64,000 bases of DNA from assembly GCA_031292555.1 (NCBI GenBank), contig JARLGV010000098.1, positions 1 to 64,000 on the forward strand, in the 5' to 3' direction. The notes beneath the pieces were generated by a model. It made no database searches, was not told the DNA's origin, and saw nothing but the letters and a program-made list of their open reading frames with translations. Both the position numbers and the translations under genes were made by a program. Below are positions 44,896 through 53,585 of the stretch, piece after piece (within the stretch, counting starts at the first letter, position 1; each line of letters begins with the position of its first letter). This stretch comes from Fimbriimonas sp. (GTDB taxonomy: Bacteria > Armatimonadota > Fimbriimonadia > Fimbriimonadales > Fimbriimonadaceae).

Positions 44896-44950
44896 CAATC
44901 GCAACGAAACGCGGCGGACGCAGAATTGTCCGCCACGATCGTTGCGATTG
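44896..44950. terminator. Bidirectional terminator between gyrB and MFS gene
   Basis: Outer arms CAATCGCAACGA (44896-44907) and TCGTTGCGATTG (44939-44950) pair perfectly over 12 bp, with an inner GGCGGAC/GTCCGCC stem (44913-44919 and 44928-44934). It sits between convergent genes. There is no T-run on either side. Confidence 0.75.
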
Positions 44951-44976
44951 GTTCGAATCTGATCGCAGCACTTGCC

Positions 44977-46164
44977 CTACGCCTTCGCTGGGATCGGGCC
45001 AGAGGGCAGGAACCGCATCGCGAACCATGAGACGCAGGCGATTGCGACGCCTACCCAGAACGGATATTGGTAGTTGTTGGTCGACTTCCACAGGATCGCA
45101 CCGCCAATCGGGACCGTCACTGCGGCGATGTGGTTCATCGTCGTTCCCATCGCCAAGCAGGGCGTCATCTCGCCCGGCCGCACTATCCGGTGCAGGTAGA
45201 CGGTGAAGCCGACTCCGAACGAGAACAGGATGTTGTCGAGGAGAAACAGGGCGTAGAGCGCTCCCACGTTCTGGAAGGTCGAGTAGCCCAGGAACACAAG
45301 GATCAGACCGATCGAGTAGAAGGTCAGGGGGCCCTTCTCGCCGATCTTGTCCACCAACTTTCCGATTCTCGGCGCGGTGAGTGCGATCAGCACCGAGTTG
45401 ACAAGCTGTAGCAGCAACATGTGCTGCACTGGCACCCCGTACACGATGATCAACGCGAAGGACGCGAATATTGAGAAGATCTGCCGGCGACAGCCTTCGA
45501 GAAAGGTGAGGATGTAGTAGAGCCCGTACTCGCGGCGAAAGACGATTCGGCTGCGAGGGCCGCCCTCGGCGTGGGTAGAGAGCCTTGAGCAAAGATAACC
45601 GGCCGTTACGATCGAGAGGCCGCCAGTGACGAAAAAGACGTCGTACGACATGTGTTTGAACAGCATCGAGAGGACGTAAGCGAATCCGAGCCCGCCGATC
45701 GTCGCTACCGCTGAGACTGCCGACATTCGGCCCAAGTGACGCCCCCCTTCCTTGCCGCGAGCCAACGTCAAAATGATCGCGCTCTGAACGGTAGACCAAA
45801 GGTGAAAACCAACTGACCAACCCACGGTGATCGCGACCAACGACCAGAACGTGTGTACACGTCCGCTCACCGCAATGCCGATGCCGGCCACGACGAGGCC
45901 CAAGGCGGCGATTCTGGATTCGGCGAACGCGACGAGGGTGCCGGCCATGAGAGCGGCAAGCAATCCGGGAATCTCTCTCATCGACTCGAGTCCGCCGAGG
46001 GTGATCTCGTTAGCGTGCAGTACGTCCTTCAGGAAGTTCTGGAACGGGCCGCCATAGAGCTGGAATCCGAACCCGAACAGGAACGTGAGGGCGGTGAAGA
46101 TCCTCCAATCTCGCCGAAGCGTTGCCTCCTGGTTGGGAGTCAGCGGCGTATCGGCGGCGGTCAT
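44977..46164 (-). CDS. Major facilitator superfamily transporter
   Basis: The 395-residue membrane protein has about twelve hydrophobic helices in the MFS pattern, with a basic loop between the two halves (residues ~200-220, after YLCSRLSTHAEGG). No motif fixes the substrate. The ATG at 46164 follows the upstream ABC permease gene by 19 nt, so the two are probably one transcription unit. Confidence 0.85.
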   Translation of the reverse strand: MTAADTPLTPNQEATLRRDWRIFTALTFLFGFGFQLYGGPFQNFLKDVLHANEITLGGLESMREIPGLLAALMAGTLVAFAESRIAALGLVVAGIGIAVSGRVHTFWSLVAITVGWSVGFHLWSTVQSAIILTLARGKEGGRHLGRMSAVSAVATIGGLGFAYVLSMLFKHMSYDVFFVTGGLSIVTAGYLCSRLSTHAEGGPRSRIVFRREYGLYYILTFLEGCRRQIFSIFASFALIIVYGVPVQHMLLLQLVNSVLIALTAPRIGKLVDKIGEKGPLTFYSIGLILVFLGYSTFQNVGALYALFLLDNILFSFGVGFTVYLHRIVRPGEMTPCLAMGTTMNHIAAVTVPIGGAILWKSTNNYQYPFWVGVAIACVSWFAMRFLPSGPIPAKA

Positions 46165-46183
46165 TGCTTGATTGTGAACGAAT

Positions 46184-47734
46184 TCACCTTTCACCAGGCA
46201 GAACGATGCCGCGCATGATCACGCGTTGCGTGCACAGAAAGACGACGAGGGTCGGCACTGCCGCAACGGTTAATGCTGCCATCACCACCGCTTTCGGAGC
46301 GCCTCCACTCTGAAGTTGGTAGATCCACACCATGAGGGTCCAGATCCGTTGGTCCTGGGCGACGAGGTAGGCGTAGATAAAAGCACCATATGCACCCATG
46401 AAGGCGAGCAGGGCAATGTACCCGAAGACCGGCCGAGAGAGCGGGAAGGCGATGCGCAGCATCATCGTGGCTTCCGGCGCGCCATCGATAGACCCCGCCT
46501 CGAATAGTTCCTGCGGAAGAGAGTCGAAGAACCCCTTCAGGAGGAAGATCATGTAGCCGGATGCGGCGCCCGGGAGCACAAGCGCAGCGAACGTGTTCAG
46601 TAGCCCCAGATCCTTGAGGAGTAGGAACGAGGGGATCATCGCGACTTCGGTCGGAAAGGCCATCGTGGCAAGCAGGAAGATAAGGATCTTCCCTGACTGA
46701 CGCACCGGATATCGGGAGAGCGCGTATGCGGCCAACGGGTTGACCGTCAACTGAGTCATGATTGCCAGCAAGCAGAACACGATCGTGTTCCAGACCGCAC
46801 GGCCGTTCAGCAGGATGTAGTCCAGCACGTAGCCGTAATTGCGGGTGGCGAACTCCCGCCGGATCGGACCGGCCCTCGACCAGAGGTCGGAGGCATTGGC
46901 TGCTCCAATGGGCATTGCGCGAGAGGCGCCGATGAATCGCTCCCATTGCTCTTCCACAGGATCAGAGCGAAATCGGGCCGGTTGGTGAGCGACAAATTCG
47001 ATCCAGAGCGCCAACGGCCTCGTGCTCTCGCCGGGCAACTCTATCTCCTCGAACGTCTTCGCATTGCCTGCGATCGGTTGCGGAACCAGCGTAAATTGGT
47101 TCTTGAACTTCGAGGCTAGGAACTTCTGCCAGAGCCATTGACTTCGGATCGGGACGCGGAACTCGGCCGGCAGTCCCTGCTTGAAGGCGATCCACTCTTG
47201 CCACTTCGACCCAAGAGCGGGTTTCCAGTCGGCGCGATCCATCAGCTCGGCAGGCGTGTTGACGGTTTGAAATCCCACGTTCTCCTCGAGATAGGCGCGA
47301 TTGAGGGTGTCGATCGATCGATAGCGCTTCCGAAGCCAATCGTGATATAGAAGCGTGAGCCGCCCCGTGACCTGGTTGGGCGCGTTCTTGAATCCTGCGA
47401 GCCAGCGGTCGGGAGGGAGTTGCATCAGGAACGCGCGGTACCGCTCTAGGTCGGATGCCGACGCCGTTCCGCCGGTGCGGCTTGAGGCGATGTCGAACTT
47501 GTCGCCTGCGTATTTGTCATCGACGTACTTGTTCAGTAGGACGTGGTTGTCCACCAAATAGGCCGGCACGAGTCGGCTGTCCGCTTGGTCGGTTGGCCCT
47601 TTCAGCCCGGTTGAGATCATCAGCGCGAACGGGTAGAGGGTCGTGATTGCGCCGATGCAGAGGGCCAAATACAAAAAACCGATCGCGATCCGAGCCCGCG
47701 GCCTTCGCCTCCCCACCGGCCCAATCAAGCTCAT
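46184..47734 (-). CDS. Carbohydrate ABC transporter permease with long periplasmic insertion
   Basis: The 516-residue protein is a MalG-type (binding-protein-dependent) permease: after the first helix (about residues 18-38) there is a soluble insertion of roughly 270 residues, then five helices with the EAA loop (ELFEAGSIDGAPEATMMLRIAFPLSRP) that docks the ATPase. The normal family is about 280 residues. No partner permease, ATPase or solute-binding protein gene is in the window. The substrate is probably a sugar or glycan by family. Confidence 0.85.
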   Translation of the reverse strand: MSLIGPVGRRRPRARIAIGFLYLALCIGAITTLYPFALMISTGLKGPTDQADSRLVPAYLVDNHVLLNKYVDDKYAGDKFDIASSRTGGTASASDLERYRAFLMQLPPDRWLAGFKNAPNQVTGRLTLLYHDWLRKRYRSIDTLNRAYLEENVGFQTVNTPAELMDRADWKPALGSKWQEWIAFKQGLPAEFRVPIRSQWLWQKFLASKFKNQFTLVPQPIAGNAKTFEEIELPGESTRPLALWIEFVAHQPARFRSDPVEEQWERFIGASRAMPIGAANASDLWSRAGPIRREFATRNYGYVLDYILLNGRAVWNTIVFCLLAIMTQLTVNPLAAYALSRYPVRQSGKILIFLLATMAFPTEVAMIPSFLLLKDLGLLNTFAALVLPGAASGYMIFLLKGFFDSLPQELFEAGSIDGAPEATMMLRIAFPLSRPVFGYIALLAFMGAYGAFIYAYLVAQDQRIWTLMVWIYQLQSGGAPKAVVMAALTVAAVPTLVVFLCTQRVIMRGIVLPGER

Positions 47735-47879
47735 AGCCTGTTATGCCGGGTGCGAGTCACGAGGAGAGGGGCGCAGCAAGGAGTAACGAGGTATTGGACC
47801 GATAGGAGACTCATCCTAAGAAATTCTCCAATGCTTCATGGTTCTCCGACCCGCTGCCCTCGCCCCTCGCCCCGCGGGC
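47735..47879. other. Short gap between rpoD and ABC permease
   Basis: 145 bp with no gene. It contains G/A-rich and C-rich stretches that could pair weakly (GAGGAGAGGGGCG and CGCCCCTCGCCCCGC). No clear terminator is seen. Confidence 0.25.
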
Positions 47880-48734
47880 CTACTTGTTGAGCATGTCCTT
47901 CAACCTTCGTCGTTGGGCGAGGGCTCGGAGTTTCTTGATGGCTTGGACTTCGATCTGGCGGACTCTTTCGCGGGAGAGTTTCATCTCCTTGGCGATGTCC
48001 TCCTGGAGGGGGACTTCGTTGCCGTCAAGGCGGAAGCGGAGACGCATGACGCGCTGCTCGCGATCGTTGAGCTCCAGCATGATGCGCTGAAGTTCGGAGA
48101 TCATCTCTTGGCTGAGCACGAGGGTTTCCGGATCGGAGTTGGTGTTGTCCTTTATCAGGCCACCGAGCGTCATTCCACCGCTGTCGCCCACCGCCATATC
48201 GAGGGACAGGAGGTCTTGAGAGGACTGGAGTAGGGTCAGGAGCTTTTTCGCGCTGATCCCCATTGCGGCGGCCACTTGTTCGGGGCCTGGGTCGTACCCT
48301 AGCTCACGAGCTAGCCGCATCCGCTCCTTCTCCACACGACGGAGCGATTGAGAGACATGGGCGGGCAGCCGGATCGCCTTCGATTTGTTGTCGATCGCGC
48401 GACCGATTGCTTGGCGAATCCAGTGTGTGGCGTAGGTCGAGAATCGGAACCCCTTATCGGGGTCGAAGCGCTCAGCCGCTTGCATCAGGCCGATCGCCCC
48501 CTCCTGAATGAGGTCTTCGAGCGGAATGGCGCGGTTGCGGTACGTCTTGGCGATGTTGATGACGAGCCGCATGTTGGACTCGATCAACCTCTGCTTGGCG
48601 TGCTTGTCGCCTGCTTGGACCGCACGTGTCAATTCCACCTCCTCCTCAGGTTTGAGGAGAGGCGCCTGGGTCAAGCGACTCAGGTAGCTAGGTACGCCGT
48701 CTTCTTGATCCGACATGTTCGGGTTTGAACTCAT
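47880..48734 (-). CDS. rpoD: Sigma-70 family RNA polymerase sigma factor (RpoD/SigA-type)
   Basis: The 284-residue sigma factor has regions 1.2 (SYLSRLTQAPLLKPEEEVEL), 2 (NMRLVINIAKTYRNRAIPLE; DLIQEGAIGLMQAAERFD; GFRFSTYATHWIRQAIGRAI), 3 (LPAHVSQSLRRVEKE) and 4 (REQRVMRLRFRLD; MKLSRERVRQIEVQAIKKLR). Region 2.4 and 4.2 match primary or group 2 sigma factors. It lacks region 1.1, so it may be a group 2 factor if a longer RpoD exists elsewhere. Confidence 0.9.
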   Translation of the reverse strand: MSSNPNMSDQEDGVPSYLSRLTQAPLLKPEEEVELTRAVQAGDKHAKQRLIESNMRLVINIAKTYRNRAIPLEDLIQEGAIGLMQAAERFDPDKGFRFSTYATHWIRQAIGRAIDNKSKAIRLPAHVSQSLRRVEKERMRLARELGYDPGPEQVAAAMGISAKKLLTLLQSSQDLLSLDMAVGDSGGMTLGGLIKDNTNSDPETLVLSQEMISELQRIMLELNDREQRVMRLRFRLDGNEVPLQEDIAKEMKLSRERVRQIEVQAIKKLRALAQRRRLKDMLNK

Positions 48735-49034
48735 CCAAGGGCCGGTTAAGGCATCATTGGCTCTTGCGGGCCGAGACCGATTCCAATACTCACCGTTCTC
48801 GGCGGGTGCCGGCCGGTCGATCCTGAAAACAATTCGTCGTCAGATCCGCTTCCCGTTGCAGACGATTTCTCGTTCGCGTCTGTTTCGCTAAGGTCCTACG
48901 TCCATGCAAGCAACGCTTGACTTTTAGGCAAGTGAGTCTACCGGAACATCCTTGCCGAATCGCAACTGCCGTTCTTCTTTGACGCCTGGTGGACTCCCGT
49001 CGTTCAGATCCACTCTATAATTCTATGACCGCCT
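48735..49034. promoter_or_regulatory. Divergent rpoD/SpoIIM promoter region
   Basis: 300 bp without a gene. A perfect TATAAT at 49016-49021 precedes the SpoIIM gene by 13 nt. A 6-bp stem, CAGACG (48859-48864) with CGTCTG (48877-48882), lies in the middle. No clear rpoD promoter is visible. Confidence 0.4.
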
Positions 49035-50015
49035 ATGAACGAGCAGAGTTTCGTCTCAAAACGAGGAACCGATTGGGATCGCCTGACCGCGCTCTGCAAC
49101 AAGGCGGACGGCGGTCTACGCAAGTTGTCGAGCGGTGAGCTTCTCGAATTGGTCCGCCTCTATCGGAGGGCATCCACCGATCTGGCGGTCGCACGGACCA
49201 AATCGACGAACGTCCCGTTGATCGCATCGCTCAACGATTTGGTCGGGCGTGCGTACGGAATCCTCTACCGGTCGCCCAAGCAATCGTTCTGGGGAGGCCT
49301 GATGAAGGCTGCCGCAACGAGCGCGCAGACAGTCCGGCGAAACAAGTGGTTCGTACTCACGAGCGCCACGATCTTCTTCGGATCCGCGTTCTTCATCTTT
49401 GGACTGATGAGTTGGATGCCCGGCATCAAAGACCAGATCATTCCTCCCGCGATGGACAAATTGTTCGACTCCTGGCGGTCCGGAAAGTTTGAAGAGCATT
49501 CGGGATCGGAATCGAGCATGATGGCTGGGTTCTACGCGTCCAACAACCCGCGCACCTCGATCATCACCGGTGCGGTCGGAGCTGGCAGCTTCGGAGTCGT
49601 CTCGGTGTATCTGCTCTTCAACAACGGCGCTATCCTTGGGGCTCTCGCACATGAGATGAACAAGGTTGGCAAGCTCGGGTTCCTGATCAGTTCGATTGCG
49701 CCCCATGGGGTGACCGAGCTGAGCGGCATCATCGTGGCCGGCTCGTGCGGGTTGCTGCTCGGATATGCGGTGATCAACCCGGGGCGGCGGCGGCGATCCG
49801 ATTCCTTGCGAGCGGTTGGCCGGGATGCCGTTGTTCTACTCGCGACATCTGTGGTCCTAATGTTCATAGCCGCGCCGATTGAGGCGTTCTTTAGCTTTCA
49901 GCCGGCGGTTCCGCAATGGCTCAAAGCGGCCGTCGCTATCATTGGATTGTTTGTGTGGATGGTTTTCTGGACCAGTTTCGGCAGGGAGCCGGAGCCGCTA
50001 CCCGTCGCTCGCTGA
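49035..50015 (+). CDS. SpoIIM-family membrane protein
   Basis: The 326-residue protein has the SpoIIM/DUF95 features: a soluble start (about residues 1-90), then five or so helices, with the hallmark APHGVTELSGIIVAG. In Firmicutes SpoIIM acts in engulfment; in many non-sporulating phyla the family occurs with RDD and DUF58 genes, both of which lie near 3 kb in this window. Sporulation should not be inferred from it. It is convergent with the CPBP protease gene, 4 nt apart. Confidence 0.85.
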   Translation: MNEQSFVSKRGTDWDRLTALCNKADGGLRKLSSGELLELVRLYRRASTDLAVARTKSTNVPLIASLNDLVGRAYGILYRSPKQSFWGGLMKAAATSAQTVRRNKWFVLTSATIFFGSAFFIFGLMSWMPGIKDQIIPPAMDKLFDSWRSGKFEEHSGSESSMMAGFYASNNPRTSIITGAVGAGSFGVVSVYLLFNNGAILGALAHEMNKVGKLGFLISSIAPHGVTELSGIIVAGSCGLLLGYAVINPGRRRRSDSLRAVGRDAVVLLATSVVLMFIAAPIEAFFSFQPAVPQWLKAAVAIIGLFVWMVFWTSFGREPEPLPVAR

Positions 50016-50019
50016 CGAG

Positions 50020-51417
50020 CTACTGGACCAATAAGGTCAGGGCAAAGACGGCGGAGTTATGCAGGCAGTGCATAACCATGCTTGGCACCAGCGATCGGCT
50101 CTGGTAGGAGAGCATGCAGCTTGCCGCCCCCACTCCCGCCAGTGCCAACCAGATCGATATCCCCTGCGGGTGCATGGATGCGAATAGGAAACTGGAGACG
50201 AGGATGCTCGGAATCAGTCCGCCCATAAGCCGGTTCAAAGCGGGAAAGAGCAGGCCCCGGAACACCAACTCCTCCCAGAACGGGGCAAGCACCGAACCCA
50301 GCAACACGATCGGCAGAAGCGTGCCCAGGCTATGGTCGCGAGACAGCGCCTCCGTCGCGGGGTGGGTTGCCTTGGGAAGAAAGCTGAAAAGGACGGCGCC
50401 AATACCTGCAAGCACCATCGCGATCGGAAACTCAGCGAAGAACCCTTGGATTCCGAGCAGGATATCGTCCTTAAGCGAACAAGTTGAGAGCCCGAGCATT
50501 TTGAGGGTGATGCGCTTGCCCTCTATCTCAAACCTCTGGAGCCCCACGACGCCGGCGACCATAAGGACGATGACGGCAATCACTCTGCCGAATAGGTTAA
50601 AGGCGTCTCGCGGCAGAACCGCTGCGATTGTCTGGGCGATGAGGAACAGAGCGAAGATCTGCGCGGCCCGGATCGCCAGGCGATCGGCGTCCAGCGGCGT
50701 AATCGAGGACATTGGCATGCCGCGCGGCAGGAGCGTGCCAGCTCTGTAGCGCCGCCAAAACCCCGTCCAAACGGAGATACTCACGTAAATTCCGACCATG
50801 CTCAAGAAGCCCACCAGGCCGGTGCCTGAAACCGTCTGGACAGGCACGAGTCGATTCAGCGCGCCTTGGTCGCCCGCCTTTTGGAGCGCATGGACCTTGG
50901 CCGCTTTATAGACGAATGGATAGTCGGGCAGCAGCGCCACCATCTGGTTTGCCTTGGCGGGCGATAGCTTCGACGATCCGTAGATCTCGACGAACAACTT
51001 GTCGACAGGCGACCTGCTCTTAAGCAGCGGATCGAAGAGTCCGGCCTGAATCGGCCGATGGAGTTCGGTCAGCATCGCCAAGCTCAGTTTCGTGGCCATC
51101 GTATCGGCCTTGGGCTGCTTGGCGAGAACGGCGAGCGTCGAGTCGAGTTCCTTCCATTTATCGTCCAGAGCCGTTTTGCCTGTCGTCTCGTTTTTGGACG
51201 GTTCAGAAGCGAACCGGGAGGCGACCCGCATCTCCGACTGTAGCGTCTCTTGCTCGTCGTCGTGAGTTCGCAGCTTCGGTGGCTTCTGGGTCAGCGAATC
51301 GGACAGTGCGAGCAGGATCTGAAGACTGATCAGAATCGTCAGTACGATCCATCCCGTCCAATTCCGCCGGTCCTCGCAGATGACCGGGGGGGGAATCAGG
51401 CCGGCAGGCGCACTCAA
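50020..51417 (-). CDS. CPBP-family intramembrane metalloprotease
   Basis: The product (about 465 residues) has an N-terminal membrane helix, a soluble region of about 150 residues, and a C-terminal CPBP/Abi domain with all three motifs: EELVFRGLLFPALNR, FLFASMHPQG, and MHCLHNSAVF. Glu, His and Asn/His of these motifs bind zinc. Family members cleave membrane proteins, as in CAAX processing or bacteriocin immunity. A TTG at 51417 fits the end of the upstream gene (stop at 51428-51430); the reading frame is open further upstream, so the start is uncertain. Confidence 0.85.
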   Translation of the reverse strand: MSAPAGLIPPPVICEDRRNWTGWIVLTILISLQILLALSDSLTQKPPKLRTHDDEQETLQSEMRVASRFASEPSKNETTGKTALDDKWKELDSTLAVLAKQPKADTMATKLSLAMLTELHRPIQAGLFDPLLKSRSPVDKLFVEIYGSSKLSPAKANQMVALLPDYPFVYKAAKVHALQKAGDQGALNRLVPVQTVSGTGLVGFLSMVGIYVSISVWTGFWRRYRAGTLLPRGMPMSSITPLDADRLAIRAAQIFALFLIAQTIAAVLPRDAFNLFGRVIAVIVLMVAGVVGLQRFEIEGKRITLKMLGLSTCSLKDDILLGIQGFFAEFPIAMVLAGIGAVLFSFLPKATHPATEALSRDHSLGTLLPIVLLGSVLAPFWEELVFRGLLFPALNRLMGGLIPSILVSSFLFASMHPQGISIWLALAGVGAASCMLSYQSRSLVPSMVMHCLHNSAVFALTLLVQ

Positions 51418-51427
51418 CGAATGCGCC

Positions 51428-53395
51428 TCATTGGACTCCCAATGTGCGATCGTTGAACGAAATCGTATAGGTGCTCTGGTGCGTGATGAGTGCCATTCCC
51501 ATCCAAATCGTCTCGGCGGCATATTCGCCGATCAGAATTCCCATCGCCACGCTGCGCAACTTGTCATACCCGCGAAGCCCGTAGTAGCGTTGCACGAAAT
51601 TCTTGACGAATAGAGCGAGCAAGAGCCCCGACCAGTAATAGTCCACCCCGAAGTTCATCGAGAGAAGGTAGCCGGCCGGATGGAGTGGGAATCCCGGGAA
51701 CTTAAATCGCACTGCGTCCAGCGCCATAACAATCGCAAACCCGAGAATCGTCATCGTGATGCCAATGATATCGGGGCCCTTTCGGTCGTTGAGGATGTTG
51801 TTCAGATAGGTGCCGACGTCGGTCCAAGGGACGTTGCCAGTTCGGTACTCGTTGGCCTGGCGGAAATAAAAGCCGAGGAACATGCCGACAATGGTGGCAG
51901 CGCCGATTATCAGGAAAAGCCGCTTTTGGTTGAGCTTCTCGATCTGCCCCATCTTCATCGCTTCAAGCTGATAGGGCATCGGGTGGTTCCGATACATGCG
52001 GTTCATGAAGAAGAAGCCGTCGCACACCCACGTGGCCTGGCTATCCGATAACCACTTGTTGCCGAGGAATCGGTGCATGATCGAATTCACGCCGAAGAAC
52101 GCGAACTCGTGAGTTGGCGGGCCCAACTGGGCGCGAACCCGAGTCAGCACGATGGCAAATACGAGGAATAGAGCGACGTACGGTATCAGGTAGAGAACCG
52201 GCATACCGCCGACGATTCCGAAGCCCACGACGATCGAAAAACAGACAATGAGGCCCGCAAACGCAGTTCGGTGCGAGACGCCTCCGTCCTCCGAGCGGAT
52301 CCCGTTGCGGATCTCGCGCCACACCCCCTTCATATAGTCTCGCGAAACCCAAACGGCGCCGAGGAACATTGCCAGCACCGCGCCCCAGGTCTGCTCGTCG
52401 AAGTAGGGCGGACCGGGCGAGATTGCGGTGCCGGAAAAGGTCGACTGGGGAATTCCCTGGCTCGCCAAGATGACGTGGGTGGCCTTTCGCAATAGGAAGA
52501 ACGCGACGAAACTGAACAGCAAGTCGCTCGGCATGAATAGGCCGATCGCGGCCATGAACGGATAGATCGAAATCCGGAAATCGCCTATGTTGCTCCACGG
52601 CGGGTCTTTGAAGGCACGGTCGATGTAGAACAGATCCTTGACCGGGATCGCGGGCAGATTCGGATAGAGGTAGTTCAGCCCGTTCATGATGTCGATCGAG
52701 AACATCACGGCAAAGGCGATCCACATATGCTTGCTCTTCCACATGCCGCTCGAGCCTCCCCCCTCCGACATGGCTACGGGAAGCTGAATCAGGGGGAAGG
52801 TTAGGCGTTCACGATCGCACCACGCCCCCCTCATGAGCGAGTTGATGCACAGCATCGCGAAACATGCCGCAAGCACAAGGGCGGCCCACACGCAGTACCG
52901 GGGTAGGAAGAGCGGAAGTTTGCTTGCTGCGTACTGCCAGGGCTTGCCGCCCCCCTCGATGTCCTTGATCTTGTCGAGGTCCTTGATGATCATCCAATCC
53001 GGCATGTGCTTGACCACTTGGTCGCGGAATACCGGATCGGTTCTTGCCCGGAAAGGCGCGTTGAAGACGTCAGCTTGAACCCACTCGTTCCACTCGCCGC
53101 CGATGGCTGCTGCAACGCTCATGATCGCAAAGCAGACGATCAGGTCGCTCTGTCGCAGCGCCAGCTTTGGAAGGAACTTCCGCATCGGCACATTGAAAAG
53201 GAGCAGGATGATCAGCCCGGAAATAGGCTGAGCCATCATTGAGAAGATGCCGGATGGACCTGCGTTGGCGACCGCCCAATTGACGGGCAGGCACATCAGA
53301 AAGCCGAGGAGGATCGCAAACCACCGGAATCTGGGCTCTTGCGGCGTATCCGCAACCGGTTCCTGGTCGATCATGGTGGTCATGGGAAGCGTCAT
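51428..53395 (-). CDS. DUF6785/DUF6784-type polytopic membrane protein
   Basis: The 655-residue protein has about fourteen hydrophobic helices in two blocks separated by soluble stretches. Conserved-looking segments include GEWNEWVQADVFNAPF and GGEWN-type loops, a CDRERLTFPLIQLPVAM segment, and a C-terminal DYYWSGLLLALFVKNFVQRY. I recognise it as the transporter-like family typical of planctomycetes and armatimonads; function is unknown. It ends 10 nt before the CPBP protease start and probably shares its transcript. Confidence 0.7.
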   Translation of the reverse strand: MTLPMTTMIDQEPVADTPQEPRFRWFAILLGFLMCLPVNWAVANAGPSGIFSMMAQPISGLIILLLFNVPMRKFLPKLALRQSDLIVCFAIMSVAAAIGGEWNEWVQADVFNAPFRARTDPVFRDQVVKHMPDWMIIKDLDKIKDIEGGGKPWQYAASKLPLFLPRYCVWAALVLAACFAMLCINSLMRGAWCDRERLTFPLIQLPVAMSEGGGSSGMWKSKHMWIAFAVMFSIDIMNGLNYLYPNLPAIPVKDLFYIDRAFKDPPWSNIGDFRISIYPFMAAIGLFMPSDLLFSFVAFFLLRKATHVILASQGIPQSTFSGTAISPGPPYFDEQTWGAVLAMFLGAVWVSRDYMKGVWREIRNGIRSEDGGVSHRTAFAGLIVCFSIVVGFGIVGGMPVLYLIPYVALFLVFAIVLTRVRAQLGPPTHEFAFFGVNSIMHRFLGNKWLSDSQATWVCDGFFFMNRMYRNHPMPYQLEAMKMGQIEKLNQKRLFLIIGAATIVGMFLGFYFRQANEYRTGNVPWTDVGTYLNNILNDRKGPDIIGITMTILGFAIVMALDAVRFKFPGFPLHPAGYLLSMNFGVDYYWSGLLLALFVKNFVQRYYGLRGYDKLRSVAMGILIGEYAAETIWMGMALITHQSTYTISFNDRTLGVQ

Positions 53396-53451
53396 CTAGA
53401 TTCCACACGCGCCCAAAGGAATCCTCTATTGCGATTTACGCCGTGTCGAAG

Positions 53452-53470
53452 GCGAAATTTGGCATTTCGC
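53452..53470. repeat. Small hairpin upstream of the helicase gene
   Basis: GCGAAAT (53452-53458) and ATTTCGC (53464-53470) form a perfect 7-bp stem with a 5-nt loop in the divergent gap between the DUF6785 and helicase genes. Possible operator. Confidence 0.4.
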
Positions 53471-53571
53471 GAAAATCGTGTTATATTTCAGTCAGTCATT
53501 CTAATGCCACTTCCTACCGAGGGCCTGAGAACTATACAGGCCTGAGGTGGGTTTATTTTTGTCTGGGCTGG

Positions 53572-53577
53572 CATAAT
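53572..53577 (+). promoter_or_regulatory. Candidate -10 box (CATAAT) for the helicase gene
   Basis: GGCATAAT ends 8 nt before the GTG at 53586, with no Shine-Dalgarno site; leaderless pattern. Confidence 0.4.
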
Positions 53578-53585
53578 GTGGATTT

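Noticed and set aside
47735-47879. Purine-rich gap as possible small RNA or terminator
   Set aside because: The pairing is weak and no promoter or T-run is seen.
48859-48882. 6-bp stem as terminator or riboswitch before SpoIIM
   Set aside because: The stem is short with a 12-nt loop and no aptamer-like conservation can be argued.
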